Shown here piece after piece: positions 15,254 to 24,131 of a DNA stretch of 27,415 nucleotides. How positions within the stretch are numbered: the stretch's first letter is position 1; each line of letters starts with the position of its first letter. A program made the position numbers and the translations under genes. Origin of the DNA: an uncultured Bacilli bacterium (GTDB lineage Bacteria > Bacillota_I > Bacilli_A > RF39 > UBA660); NCBI GenBank assembly GCA_934155005.1, contig CAKPGR010000013.1, positions 1-27,415 of the forward strand, read 5' to 3'. The notes below the pieces were generated by a model. That model had not been told where the DNA came from, made no database searches, and saw nothing but the letters and a program-made list of their open reading frames with translations.

Positions 15254-16465
15254 ATGAGAGAACCTTTAGCAAATAAAATGCGTCCTAATAAAATAGATGA
15301 AGTAATTGGACAAAAACATATTTTAGGTGATGATAAAGTTTTAAAAAATATGATTGATAATAATTATTTAACTTCACTTATTTTATACGGAAAACCTGGT
15401 ATTGGTAAAACTACCATTGCCTTAGCAATAGTTAAAACATTGAATTTAAAATATCGAATGTTAAACGCTGTTATTAATAGCAAAAAAGACTTTGATGTTG
15501 TTATTGAAGAAGCTAAACTGTTTGGTGGACTAGTTGTAATAGTTGATGAAATTCATCGTTTAAATAAAGATAAACAAGATATATTACTTCCCTACTTAGA
15601 AAGTGGTTTAATTACTTTAATTAGTTTAACTACTTCTAATCCATATTTTAAAATTAATCCTGCAATTAGAAGCAGATGTCAAATTTTTGAATTAAAAGAA
15701 TTAGAAATTGATGAAATAAAACTAGGAATTAATAGGGCTATTGAATATTTAGAAGATATTCAAATCGATGATGATTCTATTAATATAATTGCTAATTTAT
15801 CTAATGGGGATTTAAGATATGCTTATAATTTATTAGAAACAGCATACTATTCAACAAAAGATAAAGTAATAAATGTAGATGTTCTTAAAAATATTAATAA
15901 TAAGGCTAATTTAGCAATAGATAAAGATGAAAATGGTCATTATGATGTTATAAGTGCTTTTCAAAAATCAATAAGGGGTAGTGATGTAAATGCATCACTC
16001 CACTACCTAGCTAGGTTAATTGAAGCAGAAGATTTAGATATTATTTATCGTAGAATGACTGTTATAGCATATGAAGACATTGGTTTAGCAAATCCTAGTA
16101 TGGGACCAAAAGTAGAGGCTGCAATAAAAGCATGTGAACGTCTAGGACTTCCAGAAGGAAGAATACCATTAGGTGACATTGTTATTGAGCTTGCTCTTTC
16201 ACCTAAGTCAAATAGTGGACACTTAGCTCTTGATAAAGCACTTGAAGATATAAGAAAAGGAAATATTAGTGATATACCAATTAATATCAAACAAAATCCT
16301 GTTGGCTATTTATATCCTCACGATTATCCAAATAGTTTTGTAAAACAACAATATTTACCAGATAGTCTTTTAGGCAAAGAATACTATATTCCTAAAAGTA
16401 ATAAAAATGAACAAATATTAAAAAATATATATAATAATTTAAAAGAAAAAAACAAACTAAACTAG
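15254..16465 (+). CDS. rarA: Replication-associated recombination protein A (RarA/MgsA)
   Basis: 403 residues. AAA+ clamp-loader-like ATPase acting at stalled forks. Order: N-terminal PLANKMRPNKIDEVIGQKHI, Walker A YGKPGIGKTT (about 45-54), Walker B VVIVDEIHRL (about 95-103), sensor 1 LISLTTSNPYF, arginine finger in AIRSRCQIFEL, then the conserved C-terminal part RRMTVIAYEDIGLANP and NPVGYLYPHDYP. The ATG at 15254 follows TTGGTGGTT; a longer frame would start upstream of the promoter elements. It is divergent from xerD and ends before a strong terminator. Confidence 0.95.
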   Translation: MREPLANKMRPNKIDEVIGQKHILGDDKVLKNMIDNNYLTSLILYGKPGIGKTTIALAIVKTLNLKYRMLNAVINSKKDFDVVIEEAKLFGGLVVIVDEIHRLNKDKQDILLPYLESGLITLISLTTSNPYFKINPAIRSRCQIFELKELEIDEIKLGINRAIEYLEDIQIDDDSINIIANLSNGDLRYAYNLLETAYYSTKDKVINVDVLKNINNKANLAIDKDENGHYDVISAFQKSIRGSDVNASLHYLARLIEAEDLDIIYRRMTVIAYEDIGLANPSMGPKVEAAIKACERLGLPEGRIPLGDIVIELALSPKSNSGHLALDKALEDIRKGNISDIPINIKQNPVGYLYPHDYPNSFVKQQYLPDSLLGKEYYIPKSNKNEQILKNIYNNLKEKNKLN

Positions 16466-16494
16466 TCAATAAAAATTATAATATTAAAAACATT

Positions 16495-16535
16495 AAAACC
16501 CTGATTCGATTTTAAATTGAATTGGGGTTTTATAA
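16495..16535 (+). terminator. Terminator of rarA
   Basis: Thirteen-pair stem AAAACCCTGATTC / GAATTGGGGTTTT with two G-U pairs and an 11-base loop, then TTAT. Strong for this genome. Confidence 0.75.
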
Positions 16536-16583
16536 TTTATTGTTTTAACAATTTGAGATTTCGTATTTTTTATTCATTGTAAC

Positions 16584-16626
16584 AAAAAAATGTAGACGTT
16601 TTCTTTTTTGACTATCTACATTTTTT
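16584..16626. terminator. Terminator downstream of lipoprotein gene
   Basis: TGTAGA (16591-16596) pairs with TCTACA (16615-16620), extended by A/T pairs. T runs follow on both strands, so it could stop transcription both ways. Confidence 0.65.
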
Positions 16627-16648
16627 ATTACTTGATTAAATTTATTTT

Positions 16649-17356
16649 TTATGATTCTGTATTAGTTTTAGAAGCATTATTAATTATAACTTTAGCATCA
16701 TCATAAGTTATAAAATTTGAAGTTTCTTTTTTTACAACTGATGGTACATATACAGTATCTGTATAAGTAGCTCCTACTGATGAAGTATTTACTTGATATA
16801 AATCAATAGGTTTACCATTCTTATAGAATACAACAGCAGCTGATAAATCATCTAATGTAACTCCTGAATTATTTGTAATAGTTAAGTTTAATTGACCATC
16901 TGTTTCTGATTTTGTAACTGTACCTTCTACTTTATCACTATATACAGTTTCAAATTTTGTAGAATATATTACTTTATTAATAGCATATTCAACTTTGGCT
17001 GGTAAATCAGTAGATCCTTTTTCTGAATAATCAACTAAATTTACTTTTATAACATTTTCTGCATTAACATTTAAATTTCTAACATATTGTTTTTCTGTTT
17101 TCATTAAATTACCTTTTGCATTATAAAGCGCTATATCAATACTAGCGTAATCAATTAATTCCTTTGATGTATTCTTTATAACAAAAATCATTTCTTTATT
17201 ATCAGTGTAATAATTAGATATTTCTAAACCTTCTACCTTATTTTCTTCTACTTTAATATCACTTGTTTTTTCTGTTTTTTTATCTGTCTTAGATGAAAAA
17301 CAACCTGTAACTAAAAATAATGAACAAACCCCTAAAATTAATAAATTTCTTTTCAT
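16649..17356 (-). CDS. Lipoprotein with FxLYM-like domains
   Basis: 235 residues with a lipoprotein signal MKRNLLILGVCSLFLVTGC; the lipobox LVTGC gives the lipidated Cys at about 19. A Lys/Glu/Thr-rich linker follows, then two similar beta-rich repeats (one around NYYTDNKEMIFVIKNTS, one around GQLNLTITNNSGVTLDDLS) with the rhythm 'continuous strand, NNS, VVFYKNGK' seen in FxLYM-type extracellular domains. It would sit on the outer face of the membrane. The ATG at 17356 has AAAGGAAG 5-8 bases upstream and removes an implausible upstream extension. It has its own consensus promoter, whose -35 overlaps the end of the prepilin peptidase gene. Function unknown. Confidence 0.8.
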   Translation of the reverse strand: MKRNLLILGVCSLFLVTGCFSSKTDKKTEKTSDIKVEENKVEGLEISNYYTDNKEMIFVIKNTSKELIDYASIDIALYNAKGNLMKTEKQYVRNLNVNAENVIKVNLVDYSEKGSTDLPAKVEYAINKVIYSTKFETVYSDKVEGTVTKSETDGQLNLTITNNSGVTLDDLSAAVVFYKNGKPIDLYQVNTSSVGATYTDTVYVPSVVKKETSNFITYDDAKVIINNASKTNTES

Positions 17357-17381
17357 ATTATCTTCCTTTCCTACTATAACA

Positions 17382-17410
17382 ATTTTATAATATGCATTTA
17401 AATTTGTCAA
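17382..17410 (-). promoter_or_regulatory. Sigma-A-type promoter for lipoprotein gene
   Basis: Minus strand TTGACA, 17-base spacer, TAAAAT. The TTGACA contains the TGA stop codon of the upstream prepilin peptidase gene. Confidence 0.75.
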
Positions 17411-18168
17411 TAAATAAGTAAATTAATTAAATTATCAATATTAAGTTGTGATAATAACATAATAATAGCTGCTACACTCAAAAATGGACCAAAGGGAATT
17501 ATATTAGTCTTATTTTTATATAAGACATACAAAGATATAGGAAGTCCAATAAAAGAGGCTAAAAATATAGTAATAATACTAAGTGGCCAACCTAACACTA
17601 ATCCAAATGTAAACATTAATTTAATGTCTCCATCCCCCATTGATTCCTTTTTAAATAGAAAATTTCCAAATAATTTAAGTAGAAACATTATTCCAAATGC
17701 AATTAGTCCATTTAGTACATTTATATATACATCAAAGCCATTTTTAATAAATAATTCTATTATAAGTAGTAATGAAAAAAATATTAAAACTTCATCTGGT
17801 ATAATCATTGTTTGATAATCACTAATAATAACAATAAGTAACATTGATATAAATGTAATTGCTATAAAAAATTCTATATGAAAATCATAAATTAAATATG
17901 AAATCATGAACAATAGACCACTTGTAAATTCAAAAATTGGATAAAATAATGAAATTTTACTCTTACAATTTTTGCATTTTCCTTTTTGAAAAAGATAAGA
18001 AAAAATAGGAACCAATTCACTAGCTCCTAACCTGTGATTACATTTTGGGCAATGAGATGGAGGACTTATTAATGATTCTCCTTTTGGTAATCTATAACCA
18101 ACAACATTATAGAAGGAACCTAAAACTGTTCCAAAAATAAAAGTTACAATCATATAATAAATTCTCAT
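17407..18168 (-). CDS. pilD: Prepilin peptidase / N-methyltransferase (PilD/ComC family)
   Basis: 253 residues with about seven to eight membrane segments. It cleaves prepilin leaders after Gly and methylates the new N-terminus. The cytoplasmic loop has both zinc-binding pairs, CPKC and CKNC (about residues 40-75), typical of the bifunctional form. The two catalytic aspartates are in IISDYQTMIIPDE (about 115) and SMGDGDIKL (about 178). FGPFLS near the C-terminus is conserved. AGGAGTGAG precedes the ATG and overlaps the stop of pilC, so the two are translated as one operon. Its substrates are presumably the prepilins at 2142 and 3149. Confidence 0.95.
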   Translation of the reverse strand: MRIYYMIVTFIFGTVLGSFYNVVGYRLPKGESLISPPSHCPKCNHRLGASELVPIFSYLFQKGKCKNCKSKISLFYPIFEFTSGLLFMISYLIYDFHIEFFIAITFISMLLIVIISDYQTMIIPDEVLIFFSLLLIIELFIKNGFDVYINVLNGLIAFGIMFLLKLFGNFLFKKESMGDGDIKLMFTFGLVLGWPLSIITIFLASFIGLPISLYVLYKNKTNIIPFGPFLSVAAIIMLLSQLNIDNLINLLIY

Positions 18169-18178
18169 AAACTCACTC

Positions 18179-20104
18179 CTACATTCCTTGTACTGCTGTA
18201 TACATATTAAACATTGGTATAATAATTGCTAAAATTAAAGTTCCAACTATAACTGTTAAGAAAATTGTAATAGCTGGTTCTATAAAAGTTTTCATTTGAG
18301 CAACAGCATTTTCATGCAACTCTTGATAATATGCTGCAACTTTACCCATCATTTCAGGTAATTCCCCAGTTTTTTCACCAGTAACTAACATTTCATAGGC
18401 TGGAATTGGGAAAGCCCAATGATCTTTAAATGCTTCAGAAATTTTATCTCCCTTAGCTAAATTAGTTATTGTATCTAGTATAATCATTTTATATATTTCA
18501 TTATTAGTCATTTTATTTAAAACATCCATACTATCTGTTATAAAAACGTTATGTGCTAATAGTGATGAAAAAGTTTTTGTAAACATAGCAACCTCATTAT
18601 AAATGATAATTTTTCCAATACCCGGCATTTTCATAGCTATTAATTGGCAAATTGTTCTAAAAGCTTTTATATTTTTGTACATATAAACAAGTAATACGGC
18701 AACAGCAATAATACCGATAAGTAGCCATATACCATAATGTTTTAGAAAATCACTAATTGCTAATATTACAAGTGTAAATTGTGGTATTTGTGAGGCATCC
18801 ATTGATTCATAAATCTCAACAAATTGTGGTATTACAAATAACATTATAAATACAGCAACACCAATAGATGCTATAAATACCATTGATGGATATAGCATAG
18901 CTGTTACCATTTGTTTACGAATTTTTTCTACTTGAGAATAATATTCTGCTTGATCATCTAATACTTCTGGTAATTCTCCAGTCATTTCTGATGTTTTAAC
19001 CATATTAATTAACAATCTAGGAAAAGCTACATTTTGTTTATCTAACGCTTCACTAAAATTTTCTCCCATTGTTAAATCATAAATTATTGATTTTAAAATC
19101 TTTTTATAATTCTTATTTTTATATTGTCTTTCTAGTATTCTAAGTGAATCTACTAATGGAATGCCTGATTTAATATAAGTTGATAATTGAGTTAAAAAGA
19201 AAATTAAATCTTTATTTTTAAATTTGGTATTATTAACATTAGCATTTTTATGAAATTTTTGAATCCATTTATTTGTTCTAATACTATATACTTCAAATCC
19301 TTCACTAAGTAAAAAAGAATGCGCTTCTACCTTTGAAAAAGCTTCAAAATAATCTTTAACAATTTTACCTTCTGGATTTTTAGCTACATATTCATACAAT
19401 ATTTTAGTATCACTTTTTTCAGCATCTTCACCATCAAAATTGATTAATAAAGCTTCTCTTTTCATTAAATTTTTATTTCTACTATGTTTAACAAATTCAT
19501 TATTATTAATCTTATCCTTAATTTTTCTAGGAATAGATGTAATTGCTTTAATAATATCAGAAAATTGTTGATGACTTAAACTTGGCTTAGCTACTTTTTC
19601 ATTTACATAACTATCATCTGATTTTTTCTTTTTCTTTTGTTTATTATTTTTTATTTTTTCTGTCTCATCTTTTAGTTTTAATTTTCGAGCATCAGCTTTT
19701 TCTATTCTTTTTAATTCTTCTTTTCTAATAGCTTGTAATTGTTTAAATTCTTTTAAATTAAACATATCACTCTTAACATTATTAATTTTTTTTGGTTCTT
19801 TTACTTTTTTTACTTTAATTTTTTCCGTTTTTGGTTTAACTTTAATTGGTAATATTACCTTAAAACCAATTAAAGCATATTTAAAAATATGAAATATAAA
19901 TAAACATAATACTAAAAAACCATCAAATATATATTTAATTATATAAAATAATAATTTACATACCATTAGAATTAGTTTAACAACTAATAATAAACATGTT
20001 TTTATACCCTTATAGAAATACTTGCAAAATAAAATAGGCAAGCTAAATATTATAAAGATTATTTTATATACGGCAATACATGGCATCAACAATACTCTAC
20101 GCAT
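18179..20104 (-). CDS. pilC: Type IV pilus / type II secretion inner-membrane platform protein (PilC/GspF) with long N-terminal extension
   Basis: 641 residues, where the family is usually about 350-410. The standard protein starts at about residue 235 (YEYVAKNPEGKIVKDYFEA) and contains two T2SF domains, the first with LIFFLTQLSTYIKSGIPL (about 300-420) and the second with MFTKTFSSLLAHNV (about 510-630), plus three membrane helices. The first 234 residues are extra: about four hydrophobic segments within residues 1-88, then a strongly basic Lys-rich stretch (about 88-165) likely to be coiled or disordered. There is no stop or frameshift between the parts and no better internal start near 235. 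It is followed by pilD with only 10 bases between. It serves as the membrane platform on which PilB works. Confidence 0.92.
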   Translation of the reverse strand: MRRVLLMPCIAVYKIIFIIFSLPILFCKYFYKGIKTCLLLVVKLILMVCKLLFYIIKYIFDGFLVLCLFIFHIFKYALIGFKVILPIKVKPKTEKIKVKKVKEPKKINNVKSDMFNLKEFKQLQAIRKEELKRIEKADARKLKLKDETEKIKNNKQKKKKKSDDSYVNEKVAKPSLSHQQFSDIIKAITSIPRKIKDKINNNEFVKHSRNKNLMKREALLINFDGEDAEKSDTKILYEYVAKNPEGKIVKDYFEAFSKVEAHSFLLSEGFEVYSIRTNKWIQKFHKNANVNNTKFKNKDLIFFLTQLSTYIKSGIPLVDSLRILERQYKNKNYKKILKSIIYDLTMGENFSEALDKQNVAFPRLLINMVKTSEMTGELPEVLDDQAEYYSQVEKIRKQMVTAMLYPSMVFIASIGVAVFIMLFVIPQFVEIYESMDASQIPQFTLVILAISDFLKHYGIWLLIGIIAVAVLLVYMYKNIKAFRTICQLIAMKMPGIGKIIIYNEVAMFTKTFSSLLAHNVFITDSMDVLNKMTNNEIYKMIILDTITNLAKGDKISEAFKDHWAFPIPAYEMLVTGEKTGELPEMMGKVAAYYQELHENAVAQMKTFIEPAITIFLTVIVGTLILAIIIPMFNMYTAVQGM

Positions 20105-20144
20105 ATAAAAACACCTTCCAATCTCCTCTTATTCTACTATATAG

Positions 20145-20172
20145 ATTATATCATATTTTATCAATTTGTAAA
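20145..20172 (-). promoter_or_regulatory. Sigma-A-type promoter for pilC-pilD
   Basis: Minus strand TTTACA, 16-base spacer, TATAAT, about 40 bases before the pilC start. Confidence 0.55.
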
Positions 20173-20217
20173 ACAATTTTTTTTAAAACATATAATATTT
20201 TAGAAAGGAGTGCTAAT

Positions 20218-20553
20218 ATGAATTACTATAACCCTTATCTAATGTCATATCCATATGTTAGTGGAGTTACAAATCAAGGACTTTTTAGTAGACTTTTTGG
20301 AGGATTAAACTTATCTTCTATATTATCTGGAACACAAAAAACTCTAAACATTGTAAATCAAACTATTCCCTTAGTTAAACAAGCAGCTCCTATTGTGAGA
20401 AATGCCAAAACAATGTTCAAAGTTATGAATGAATTTAAAAAAGTTGAAACTCCTAGTCAAAGTCAAGAAATTAATCAAAATACCACAAAAAAAGAAAATA
20501 GTGAAATCTTAGAACATCATATAACGTCTAATGGTCCTACTTTCTTCATTTAA
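20218..20553 (+). CDS. yqfQ: YqfQ-like (VrrA-type) protein
   Basis: 111 residues. The N-terminus is Tyr/Pro-rich (NYYNPYLMSYPYVSG), followed by GLFSRLFGGLNLSSILSGTQ and the helix QTIPLVKQAAPIVRNAKTM, the pattern of the YqfQ/VrrA family (Gly-rich LLxRLFG, then 'TQKxLxxxQ...P-x-V-x-x-x-x-P-x-V-x-N'). The family's function is unclear; in Bacillus the gene lies in the sigA-trmK neighbourhood, as here, which supports the call. The ATG at 20218 has a perfect AAAGGAG site; a longer upstream frame would overlap pilC and lacks one. A TATAAT at 20191-20196 is a likely -10 element. It is convergent with trmK and their stop codons overlap. Confidence 0.75.
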   Translation: MNYYNPYLMSYPYVSGVTNQGLFSRLFGGLNLSSILSGTQKTLNIVNQTIPLVKQAAPIVRNAKTMFKVMNEFKKVETPSQSQEINQNTTKKENSEILEHHITSNGPTFFI

Positions 20554-21206
20554 AAGCTCAATAGCTTTTTTATTTTTTTGTTAATATTTTTAATTTTAAT
20601 TCTTTTAAAAATATATTTTTTTGGAATAGCATCTAAATTTCTTATATTTTCTTTTAACATAGATTTAAAATAATCTATTGCATCTTGATCATGTTTTTTC
20701 ATTAAAATAGGTCCTAAACAATATTCTATATTTTTATATTTTGTCTTTCCTTTAACAAACCTTATTTGTGTATATCTTTTATTTTTATCAATAAAACCAA
20801 GTTCTTCATCAATTTTAAAATCTAAATTTACAACAAATCTTCTAAGTTCAAATAAATTATTATTTGTTTGAATAATTAATGTTGTATTTTTTTTTAGTTT
20901 TGCATTATTTAAAATATTTTGAATTGTATTTGTTCCCATACCACTTATAACAATAACATCATCATCTTGTAGTTCAATATTAGATAAACCATCACTAACT
21001 ATTGTATTGATATTTAAATTATATTTTTTTATATTTTTTTTAGCATTTTCTAATGCATTTTCATTAATATCTGATGCAATACATTTATTTTTATTATTCA
21101 AAGTTAAATATATATCAAGTAAAGCGTGATCACATCCAACATCAATAACTCTTTTATCTTCTGGAATTAATGTTGCTAAAAGTTTTATTCTTTTATTTAA
21201 TTTCAT
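20550..21206 (-). CDS. trmK: tRNA (adenine22-N1)-methyltransferase TrmK
   Basis: 218 residues. It methylates A22 in the D-loop of tRNAs using SAM. It has the Rossmann SAM site VIDVGCDHALLDIYL (about 20-34), the acidic loop ASDINENALENA, and VISGMGTNTIQNIL, the motif that in this family replaces the usual NPPY-type motif. ISGMGT and QTNNNLFELRRF are family hallmarks. The C-terminal third is helical and Lys-rich. Its ATG overlaps the rpoD stop codon (TAATG), so translation is probably coupled. The order dnaG-rpoD-trmK matches Bacillus. Confidence 0.93.
   Translation of the reverse strand: MKLNKRIKLLATLIPEDKRVIDVGCDHALLDIYLTLNNKNKCIASDINENALENAKKNIKKYNLNINTIVSDGLSNIELQDDDVIVISGMGTNTIQNILNNAKLKKNTTLIIQTNNNLFELRRFVVNLDFKIDEELGFIDKNKRYTQIRFVKGKTKYKNIEYCLGPILMKKHDQDAIDYFKSMLKENIRNLDAIPKKYIFKRIKIKNINKKIKKLLSF
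20552..20573 (+). terminator. Terminator of yqfQ inside the 3' end of trmK
   Basis: AAAAGCT-CAAT-AGCTTTT followed by further T. The stem starts in the yqfQ stop codon and lies wholly within the last codons of the convergent trmK. Confidence 0.7.
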
Positions 21207-22294
21207 TAATCACCCATGTAATCTTTTAATTTTTTAGAACGCGATGGATGTCTTAGTTTTCTTAATGCTTTCGCTTCTATTTGTCTAATTCTTTCTCTTG
21301 TAACACCAAACATTTGTCCAACTTCTTCTAGCGTTCTTGATTTACCATCTTCAAGTCCAAAACGAAGTCTAATAACCTTTTCTTCTCTTTCAGTTAATGT
21401 TTCTAAAACCTCAGCTATTTCATCTTTTAAAAGTTCATTAGTAGCATATTCTTCTGGACTAACATTTCTTTCATCTTTAATGAAATCGCCTAAATGAGAA
21501 TCATCTTCTTCTCCAATTGGTGTTTCTAAACTAACTGGTTCTTGACTTATCTTATAAATATCTTTGATTTTATCTACTGGAACATTCATTTTTTTAGCTA
21601 ATTCTTCTTCTGTTGGTTCTCTATTAAGTTCTAGTGTTAATTGTCTTTGAATTCTAGCTAATTTATTAATTGTTTCAACCATATGAACTGGCACTCTAAT
21701 AGTTCTAGCTTGGTCAGCTATAGCTCTTGTGATAGCTTGTCTAATCCACCATGTAGCATATGTAGAAAATTTATATCCCTTAGTTACATCAAATTTATCT
21801 ACTGCTTTCATTAAACCAATATTTCCTTCTTGAATCAAGTCTAAAAAAAGCATTCCTCTACCTACATATCTCTTAGCAATACTAACAACTAAACGAAGAT
21901 TAGCTTCAGCTAAGGTATTTTTAGCAAGTTCATCACCCTCAGCAATTCGCTCAGCAAGTTCTAATTCTTCATCCATTGATAGTAATTTTATTTGACCTAT
22001 TTCTTTTAAATACATTCTAACAGGATCATTAATAGTCAAGTCCTTAGATAATGTATTATCATCTAACAAAATTTTATCATTATCACCATCATCAGTATCA
22101 TCATCACCTTTTATAGTAATATTATTTTCATTTAATGAATTGTATAAGTCATCTAATGAATCAGCATCCAATTCAAGACCTTTTAATGCAGTTGCTAATT
22201 CTTCATAAGTTACAAATCCATCTTTTTTTCCTTGTTTTATTAATTCTTCTTTTCTTTGCTCAAATGTTTTAATTTCGTTTACTATTTTTTTCAT
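21206..22294 (-). CDS. rpoD: Primary RNA polymerase sigma factor (SigA/RpoD)
   Basis: 362 residues. Region 1.1 is short (about 1-60) and an acidic linker (GDDDTDDGDND) follows. Region 1.2 starts at DPVRMYLKEIG. Region 2 has the strongly conserved GNIGLMKAVDKFDVTKGYKFSTYATWWIRQAI, with the -10-reading residues. Region 3 includes RVPVHMVETI. Region 4.2 ends with the -35-reading helix-turn-helix VTRERIRQIEAKALRKLRHP. All conserved blocks are intact. The ribosome binding site AAAGGTGAG lies inside the end of dnaG, and the two frames overlap by 26 bases. It should read the TTGACA/TATAAT-type promoters seen across the window. Confidence 0.98.
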   Translation of the reverse strand: MKKIVNEIKTFEQRKEELIKQGKKDGFVTYEELATALKGLELDADSLDDLYNSLNENNITIKGDDDTDDGDNDKILLDDNTLSKDLTINDPVRMYLKEIGQIKLLSMDEELELAERIAEGDELAKNTLAEANLRLVVSIAKRYVGRGMLFLDLIQEGNIGLMKAVDKFDVTKGYKFSTYATWWIRQAITRAIADQARTIRVPVHMVETINKLARIQRQLTLELNREPTEEELAKKMNVPVDKIKDIYKISQEPVSLETPIGEEDDSHLGDFIKDERNVSPEEYATNELLKDEIAEVLETLTEREEKVIRLRFGLEDGKSRTLEEVGQMFGVTRERIRQIEAKALRKLRHPSRSKKLKDYMGD

Positions 22295-24032
22295 TCTCTA
22301 TCTCACCTTTTCTTATTTCAATCATTTTAGAAATTAATTCTTTTTGTTTTTCTATATCATTATCTTTTGCTATCTTATCTTTAATATTCTTCTTTTCAAT
22401 CTTAATAACTCTTTCTTTTAATACCCTTATATAATCATCTATTTCAGCCATTTTAAATTCATCTTTTATATCTAACATATTTAGACTATGAATAGTCTCC
22501 ATAATTTTATCATCTTCCATGTAATATGTCATAACACTAGACATATTAACATCATTATTATTTTTCAAATAATTAACTAACGAATTAGCTAAATATGTAT
22601 GTTGTTCATTTTTAAAAATAGGTTTTGAATTTATATATTTTTTTATTACATCTTTACTACTAAGCATATAATAAAGAAGATGTGTTTCAGCTTGATCATA
22701 CTTATTTAATTTTACTTTTTTTACTATTTTTGGCTTTGTCTCTTGAACTTGATTTTCTAATTTACTTTTTAAAAACTCAACACTTAAATTAGACTCATCA
22801 CTTAATTTTTTAATTGTTAATTCCTTATAAACATCATCATTTATTTTTTTTATTTCATCAAGCATTTCATTAACATAATTAGACATATCAAAGTTATTTG
22901 ATAAATTCTTATTCAATTTATGATAATTTAATTTGTATTCCATTATATTAATGGGATTATTTAGTTTGTCCAACATTTTTTGTTTTCCATATTTAAGAAC
23001 ATAATCATCTGGATCTAAATTATCTTCAAGTCTCACAACTTTTGGTGTAACATTAATATCATTAAATATTTTAGAAGCACTATTAGTAGCGTTATTCCCA
23101 GCGTTGTCACCATCATAACATAAAATAATTTCAGGAGCCATACGTTTAATAATTAAAGCTTGTTTCTTCGTAAGTGCCGTACCAAGAGTGGCTATAACAT
23201 TATCAATACCAATAGTATGTAGTCTAATTAAAGCAAAAAAGCCTTCAACAATAATTATTTTTCCCGTTTTTCTAGCTACATCTTTTGCTTTATGATAATT
23301 ATATAAAAGTTCACCTTTTTTAAATATCTCAGTTTCCTTAGTATTAAAATATTTAGATATATCTTCACCATTATATATTCTACCACTATAACCAACCGTT
23401 TTTCCATTTAGATCATATAAAGGAAACATAATTCTATTTAAATATACATCTTTGTATCCTTTGTCACCTTTCATAACTAATCCAGTTCTAACAATATCTT
23501 CTATTTTATATTTTTTCTTTATGAGTAAATTAGTTAATTGATCATAACTAGACAAAGACAATCCAAGTTCAAATTCTTTTATTATACTTAAATCAAAATG
23601 GCGATTTTTAATAAAATTTCTAGCAGCTTCACCAACCTCTGTATTAATATTATTTTTATATAGTTTTTTACTAACATCTATTATTTCATATAAAATTCTA
23701 TCTTTATCTACACTAGATTTACCACTAGAAGCTATATCGATATTAATACCAGCAAGATTGCTAACCTTTTTTAAAGCATCCATGAAACTTATATTTTCAT
23801 AATCCATTACAAAATTAAAAACATTACCACTTGCCCCACATGAAAAGCATTTATATATTTGTTTTTCTCTTGAAACACTCATACTAGGAGAGTGATCAGC
23901 ATGAAATGGACAAACTCCAAAAAAATTTTTACCCTTAGTTATCAAAGGAACATAACCTGATATTACATCTACAATATCAACGTTATTTTGAATTTCAATT
24001 ATTTTTTCCTTAGATAGTAAATTTTCCTTCAT
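22269..24032 (-). CDS. dnaG: DNA primase DnaG
   Basis: 587 residues. It makes RNA primers at the replication fork and binds the DnaB helicase through its C-terminus. It has an N-terminal zinc-ribbon CPFHADHSPSMSV...CFSC (Cys/His at about 41, 44, 62 and 65), an RNA polymerase core with a Toprim fold (VEGFFALIRL, then LCYDGDNAGNNA), and a helical C-terminal helicase-binding region. The usual EGYxD of Toprim reads EGFFA here, so one acidic residue is replaced by Ala (separate note). The ATG at 24032 follows AGAGGGCTTG; an ATG 11 codons earlier has no site. It is the first gene of dnaG-rpoD-trmK. Confidence 0.96.
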   Translation of the reverse strand: MKENLLSKEKIIEIQNNVDIVDVISGYVPLITKGKNFFGVCPFHADHSPSMSVSREKQIYKCFSCGASGNVFNFVMDYENISFMDALKKVSNLAGINIDIASSGKSSVDKDRILYEIIDVSKKLYKNNINTEVGEAARNFIKNRHFDLSIIKEFELGLSLSSYDQLTNLLIKKKYKIEDIVRTGLVMKGDKGYKDVYLNRIMFPLYDLNGKTVGYSGRIYNGEDISKYFNTKETEIFKKGELLYNYHKAKDVARKTGKIIIVEGFFALIRLHTIGIDNVIATLGTALTKKQALIIKRMAPEIILCYDGDNAGNNATNSASKIFNDINVTPKVVRLEDNLDPDDYVLKYGKQKMLDKLNNPINIMEYKLNYHKLNKNLSNNFDMSNYVNEMLDEIKKINDDVYKELTIKKLSDESNLSVEFLKSKLENQVQETKPKIVKKVKLNKYDQAETHLLYYMLSSKDVIKKYINSKPIFKNEQHTYLANSLVNYLKNNNDVNMSSVMTYYMEDDKIMETIHSLNMLDIKDEFKMAEIDDYIRVLKERVIKIEKKNIKDKIAKDNDIEKQKELISKMIEIRKGEIENEKNSKRN

Positions 24033-24131
24033 AATATCAAGCCCTCTACTATTAATATACGACAAAACTTTTCAAAATCCTTTTTTTTTAATAAAAAAAA
24101 TTTAAAAACATAGTATATTATAGGTGATTTT

